A stretch of 64,000 nucleotides of DNA, taken from contig NZ_LR134477.1 in NCBI RefSeq assembly GCF_900637975.1, forward strand, positions 3,286,001 through 3,350,000, read 5' to 3'. Position 1 is the first letter of the stretch. Each line of letters starts with the position of its first letter. This document shows positions 61,941 through 64,000 of the stretch, in pieces. A program made the translations under genes and the position numbers. The DNA is from Actinomyces viscosus. Its GTDB lineage: Bacteria > Actinomycetota > Actinomycetes > Actinomycetales > Actinomycetaceae. The notes under the pieces are model-generated. The model did not search any database and was not told where the DNA came from. It was given only the letters and a program-made list of their open reading frames with translations.

Positions 61941-63365
61941 TCAGCCCCGGGGCAGCGCCGCCCCCATGGCCTCACCCACGTGCGCGACCGGCAGGACCTG
62001 CATCCCGGCGACCTCACGCAGCTCGGACGAGCCCGCCAGCGGCACGATCGCCCGGTCGAAGCCGAGTCGGGAGGCCTCCGCCAGGCGCCGCTGGATGCCG
62101 ACGGTGGCACGCACCTCCCCGGTCAGCCCCACCTCCCCGAAGGCCACGAGACCGGCGGGCGTGGGCAGGTTGCGCGCGGCCGAGACCACGGAGATGGCCA
62201 CGGCCAGGTCCGTGGCCGGCTCGACGGCGCGGGCCCCACCCACGGTGGAGACGTAGACGTCCGCGCTGGAGGTGTCCACCCGCAGCCGGGCGCTGAGAAC
62301 CGCCAGCGCCATGGCCGTGCGCGAGTGGTCCACCCCGGAGGTGGTGCGCCGCGGGGAGCCGGCGTTGGTGGAGGCCACGAGCGCCTGGATCTCCACCGGC
62401 ATGGGGCGGCGCCCCTCCAGGGTGACGGTGGCGCAGGTGCCCGGCACCTCGGATCGGGCGGCGGACAGGAACAGGCCCGAGGGGTCCGCCAGCCCCACGA
62501 TGCCCCGCTCGCCCAGGTCGAAGCAGCCGATCTCGTCGGTGGGGCCGTAGCGGTTCTTGACGGCCCGCAGCAGACGCAGCCGGGCGTGCCGGTCGCCCTC
62601 GAACTGGGCGACGACGTCGACCAGGTGCTCCAGGACCCGGGGCCCGGCGATCCCGCCGTCCTTGGTCACGTGCCCCACGAGCAGCACCGGGATGCCACGC
62701 TCCTTGGCCACCGCGATGAGCGCGCCGGCCACCGCCCGCACCTGGGTGACGCCTCCGGCGCTGCCCTCGACCTGCGCCGAGGCGATGGTCTGGACCGAGT
62801 CCACCACCAGCAGGGAGGGGCCGGCCGCCTCCACGTGCCCCAGCAGGGCCCCGAGCTCGGTCTCCGCGGCCAGGAGCAGCCCCGGGTCCAGGGCGTCGAT
62901 GCGCTCGGCCCGCAGCCGCACCTGCGAGGCGGACTCCTCACCAGTGACGTAGAGGACCGGGCCGTCACCGCGCTCGCGCGTCACGGCGGCGGCCTTCGCC
63001 GCGACGTCGAGCAGAAGCGTGGACTTGCCGACGCCGGGCTCACCGGCCAGCAGCACGACGGCGCCCGGCACGATCCCGCCTCCCAGGACCCGGTCCAGCT
63101 CGCCCACCCCGGTGGGGCGGGCCCGGGCCTCGGTGGCACTGACCTCACCGATGGGGCGGGCGGCCACCGCCGGGAGCACGGCGCTGGCGGCGGCCAGGGC
63201 ACCGCCGCCGACGGCCCCACCCGGGGCTCCGGTGGCCTGGACCTCCTCCAGGGTTCCCCACTCCCGGCACTCCCGGCACTGGCCCATCCACTTGGGGCTG
63301 GACCAGCCGCACTCGGTGCACTGGTAGGAGACCTTGGGGGCTTTAGGACTCTTCGTTGCGGGCAT
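61941..63365 (-). CDS. radA: DNA repair protein, branch-migration ATPase
   Basis: RadA (Sms) is a RecA-like helicase that helps process recombination intermediates. The 474-residue protein has the N-terminal C4 zinc finger (CTECGWSSPKWMGQCREC, about 16-33), Walker A GEPGVGKSTLLLD, and the RadA motif KNRYG (usually KNRFG). A Lon-protease-like C-terminal domain follows (about 300-460; VSTVGGARAVEPATDLAVA, GEVGLTGEVRAT). TACGCT on the minus strand (63372-63377) ends 6 nt before the ATG and suggests a leaderless transcript. Confidence 0.97.
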   Translation of the reverse strand: MPATKSPKAPKVSYQCTECGWSSPKWMGQCRECREWGTLEEVQATGAPGGAVGGGALAAASAVLPAVAARPIGEVSATEARARPTGVGELDRVLGGGIVPGAVVLLAGEPGVGKSTLLLDVAAKAAAVTRERGDGPVLYVTGEESASQVRLRAERIDALDPGLLLAAETELGALLGHVEAAGPSLLVVDSVQTIASAQVEGSAGGVTQVRAVAGALIAVAKERGIPVLLVGHVTKDGGIAGPRVLEHLVDVVAQFEGDRHARLRLLRAVKNRYGPTDEIGCFDLGERGIVGLADPSGLFLSAARSEVPGTCATVTLEGRRPMPVEIQALVASTNAGSPRRTTSGVDHSRTAMALAVLSARLRVDTSSADVYVSTVGGARAVEPATDLAVAISVVSAARNLPTPAGLVAFGEVGLTGEVRATVGIQRRLAEASRLGFDRAIVPLAGSSELREVAGMQVLPVAHVGEAMGAALPRG

Positions 63366-63405
63366 GACGGGAGCGTATCGGGCGCCACCGACATCTATTC
63401 TCCTA

Positions 63406-63571
63406 GGCCGTGTTGCGAAACTGGGCCCGCGGGGATCTCTCGGAGCCGCAGTGAGCCACGTGACCCGTCGTGGTCGTACCTTAGGTCTCGCGTTCGAAGG
63501 GTAGAGGGTACGACCGCGCGACCTACCCTACGAACGCGCGGATGCCTCGCCGTGCTTTCGCAACACGACCC
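63406..63571. repeat. Dispersed repeat family B, copy 3, with inverted ends
   Basis: This is the most complete copy. It is bounded by a near-perfect inverted repeat: GGCCGTGTTGCGAAA at 63406-63420 and TTTCGCAACACGACCC at 63556-63571 (12 bp exact, 14 of 15 overall). The interior (63469-63541) is the shared TAGGTC/GGGTAGAGGGTACGACC core. The ends recall IS6-family termini (GGnnnTGTTGCAAA), which suggests a non-autonomous element; no flanking duplication is visible. Confidence 0.65.
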
Positions 63572-63625
63572 AGCCGGCAGCTGGGCACCAACGTCCTTCC
63601 CGAGGATGCTCCACGGTCCGTAAGA

Positions 63626-63676
63626 TCCGGCCGCGTGGTGCACGGGGCGAGACACCTCGCGTACCACGCGGCCGGA
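63626..63676 (-). terminator. Hairpin downstream of the right-edge gene
   Basis: A perfect 14-bp inverted repeat (TCCGGCCGCGTGGT / ACCACGCGGCCGGA) lies 13-63 bp beyond the stop at 63689 on the minus strand. No long T run is present. Confidence 0.65.
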
Positions 63677-63688
63677 CCCTTGAAGAGC

Positions 63689-64000
63689 TCAGTAGCCGAC
63701 CGGACCGGTCTGTCCCGGCTGGCCGCCCTGACCGGCCTGACCGCTCTGGCCGTAGGGCTGCTGGTTCTGAGGAGCCTGGGGGACCTGGTTGGTGGGGGCC
63801 TGACCGTACTGCCCCTGCTGTGCCTGGCCCGACTGCTGCCCGTACGCGGCCTGCTGGGGCGTACCGGGGGCCACCTGCTGGCCGGGGACCTGGCCGTAGC
63901 CGGTGCCCTGCGGTGCTACTGGCTGGCCCGGCTGCTGCCCGTACGCGGCCTGCTGTCCCTGCACCGGGTTCCCGGGCATCTGAGCGTAGCCCTGCTGCTG
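63689..64000 (-). CDS. Gln/Gly/Pro/Tyr-rich protein, N-terminus outside window
   Basis: The C-terminal 103 residues of a minus-strand gene are seen; the frame is open to the window edge. The sequence is low complexity (QQAAYGQQPGQP and GQYGQAPTNQVPQ units) and ends GQTGPVGY. It resembles the N-terminal tail of the 57 kb protein. Such tails are common on actinobacterial membrane proteins and proteins with intrinsically disordered regions. The missing N-terminal part must decide the function. Confidence 0.65.
   Translation of the reverse strand, partial: QQQGYAQMPGNPVQGQQAAYGQQPGQPVAPQGTGYGQVPGQQVAPGTPQQAAYGQQSGQAQQGQYGQAPTNQVPQAPQNQQPYGQSGQAGQGGQPGQTGPVGY

Overview
The window is about 70% G+C DNA from an actinomycete, most likely an oral-type Actinomyces or close relative. 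The reasons are the strong G/C bias at third codon positions, the DivIVA-type protein, the paired PH-domain proteins, the FolB-FolK fusion, the LutABC/LldD lactate genes, and many TAnnnT -10 boxes placed 6-8 nt before start codons. I see no rRNA, tRNA, CRISPR array or complete insertion sequence.

Two blocks of conserved actinobacterial chromosome frame the window. At the left are folE (cut by the window edge), folP, a folB-folK fusion, a DUF3180 protein, two PH-domain membrane proteins, a DUF2520 protein, panC, panD and lysS. At the right are mutY, a low-complexity membrane protein, disA and radA. From memory this is the Mycobacterium tuberculosis order folE...lysS and mutY/disA/radA. Here folE is separated from folP by an 8.4 kb cassette, and about 37 kb of nutrition and stress genes lie between lysS and mutY.

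The 0.6-8.7 kb cassette holds a YvaD-like protein with a paired SMR exporter, two related sensor kinases (the second broken by a frameshift in a run of seven G), a NarL-type response regulator and an ABC permease/ATPase pair. From 20.9 to 26.9 kb are a flavin oxidoreductase, a two-module DivIVA-like protein, a shortened pentapeptide protein, a 122-bp MITE-like element and a PadR-controlled ABC exporter. From 27 to 31.4 kb is a four-gene siderophore uptake operon behind a consensus promoter overlapped by an iron (DtxR/IdeR) box.

From 31.5 to 46.6 kb the theme is peptide and lactate use. There are two POT peptide transporters (one decayed), FMN-dependent LldD, a quinone-oxidoreductase-like protein, a polyol dehydrogenase, the iron-sulfur LutABC complex, a GAP/TetR pair and an LctP lactate permease. 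A second candidate iron box overlaps the lldD promoter, which suggests iron-dependent choice between the two lactate oxidation routes. Next come a P1B-type metal ATPase and a glycerol regulon (glpD, glpF, glpK) with a divergent SorC-type regulator. A GNAT acetyltransferase, a polyketide-cyclase-like protein and a QYG-rich membrane protein follow.

Two families of dispersed intergenic palindromic repeats recur (A: two copies; B: three copies). Three genes carry frameshifts. These could be real decay or phase variation, or they could be indel errors in G/C runs.
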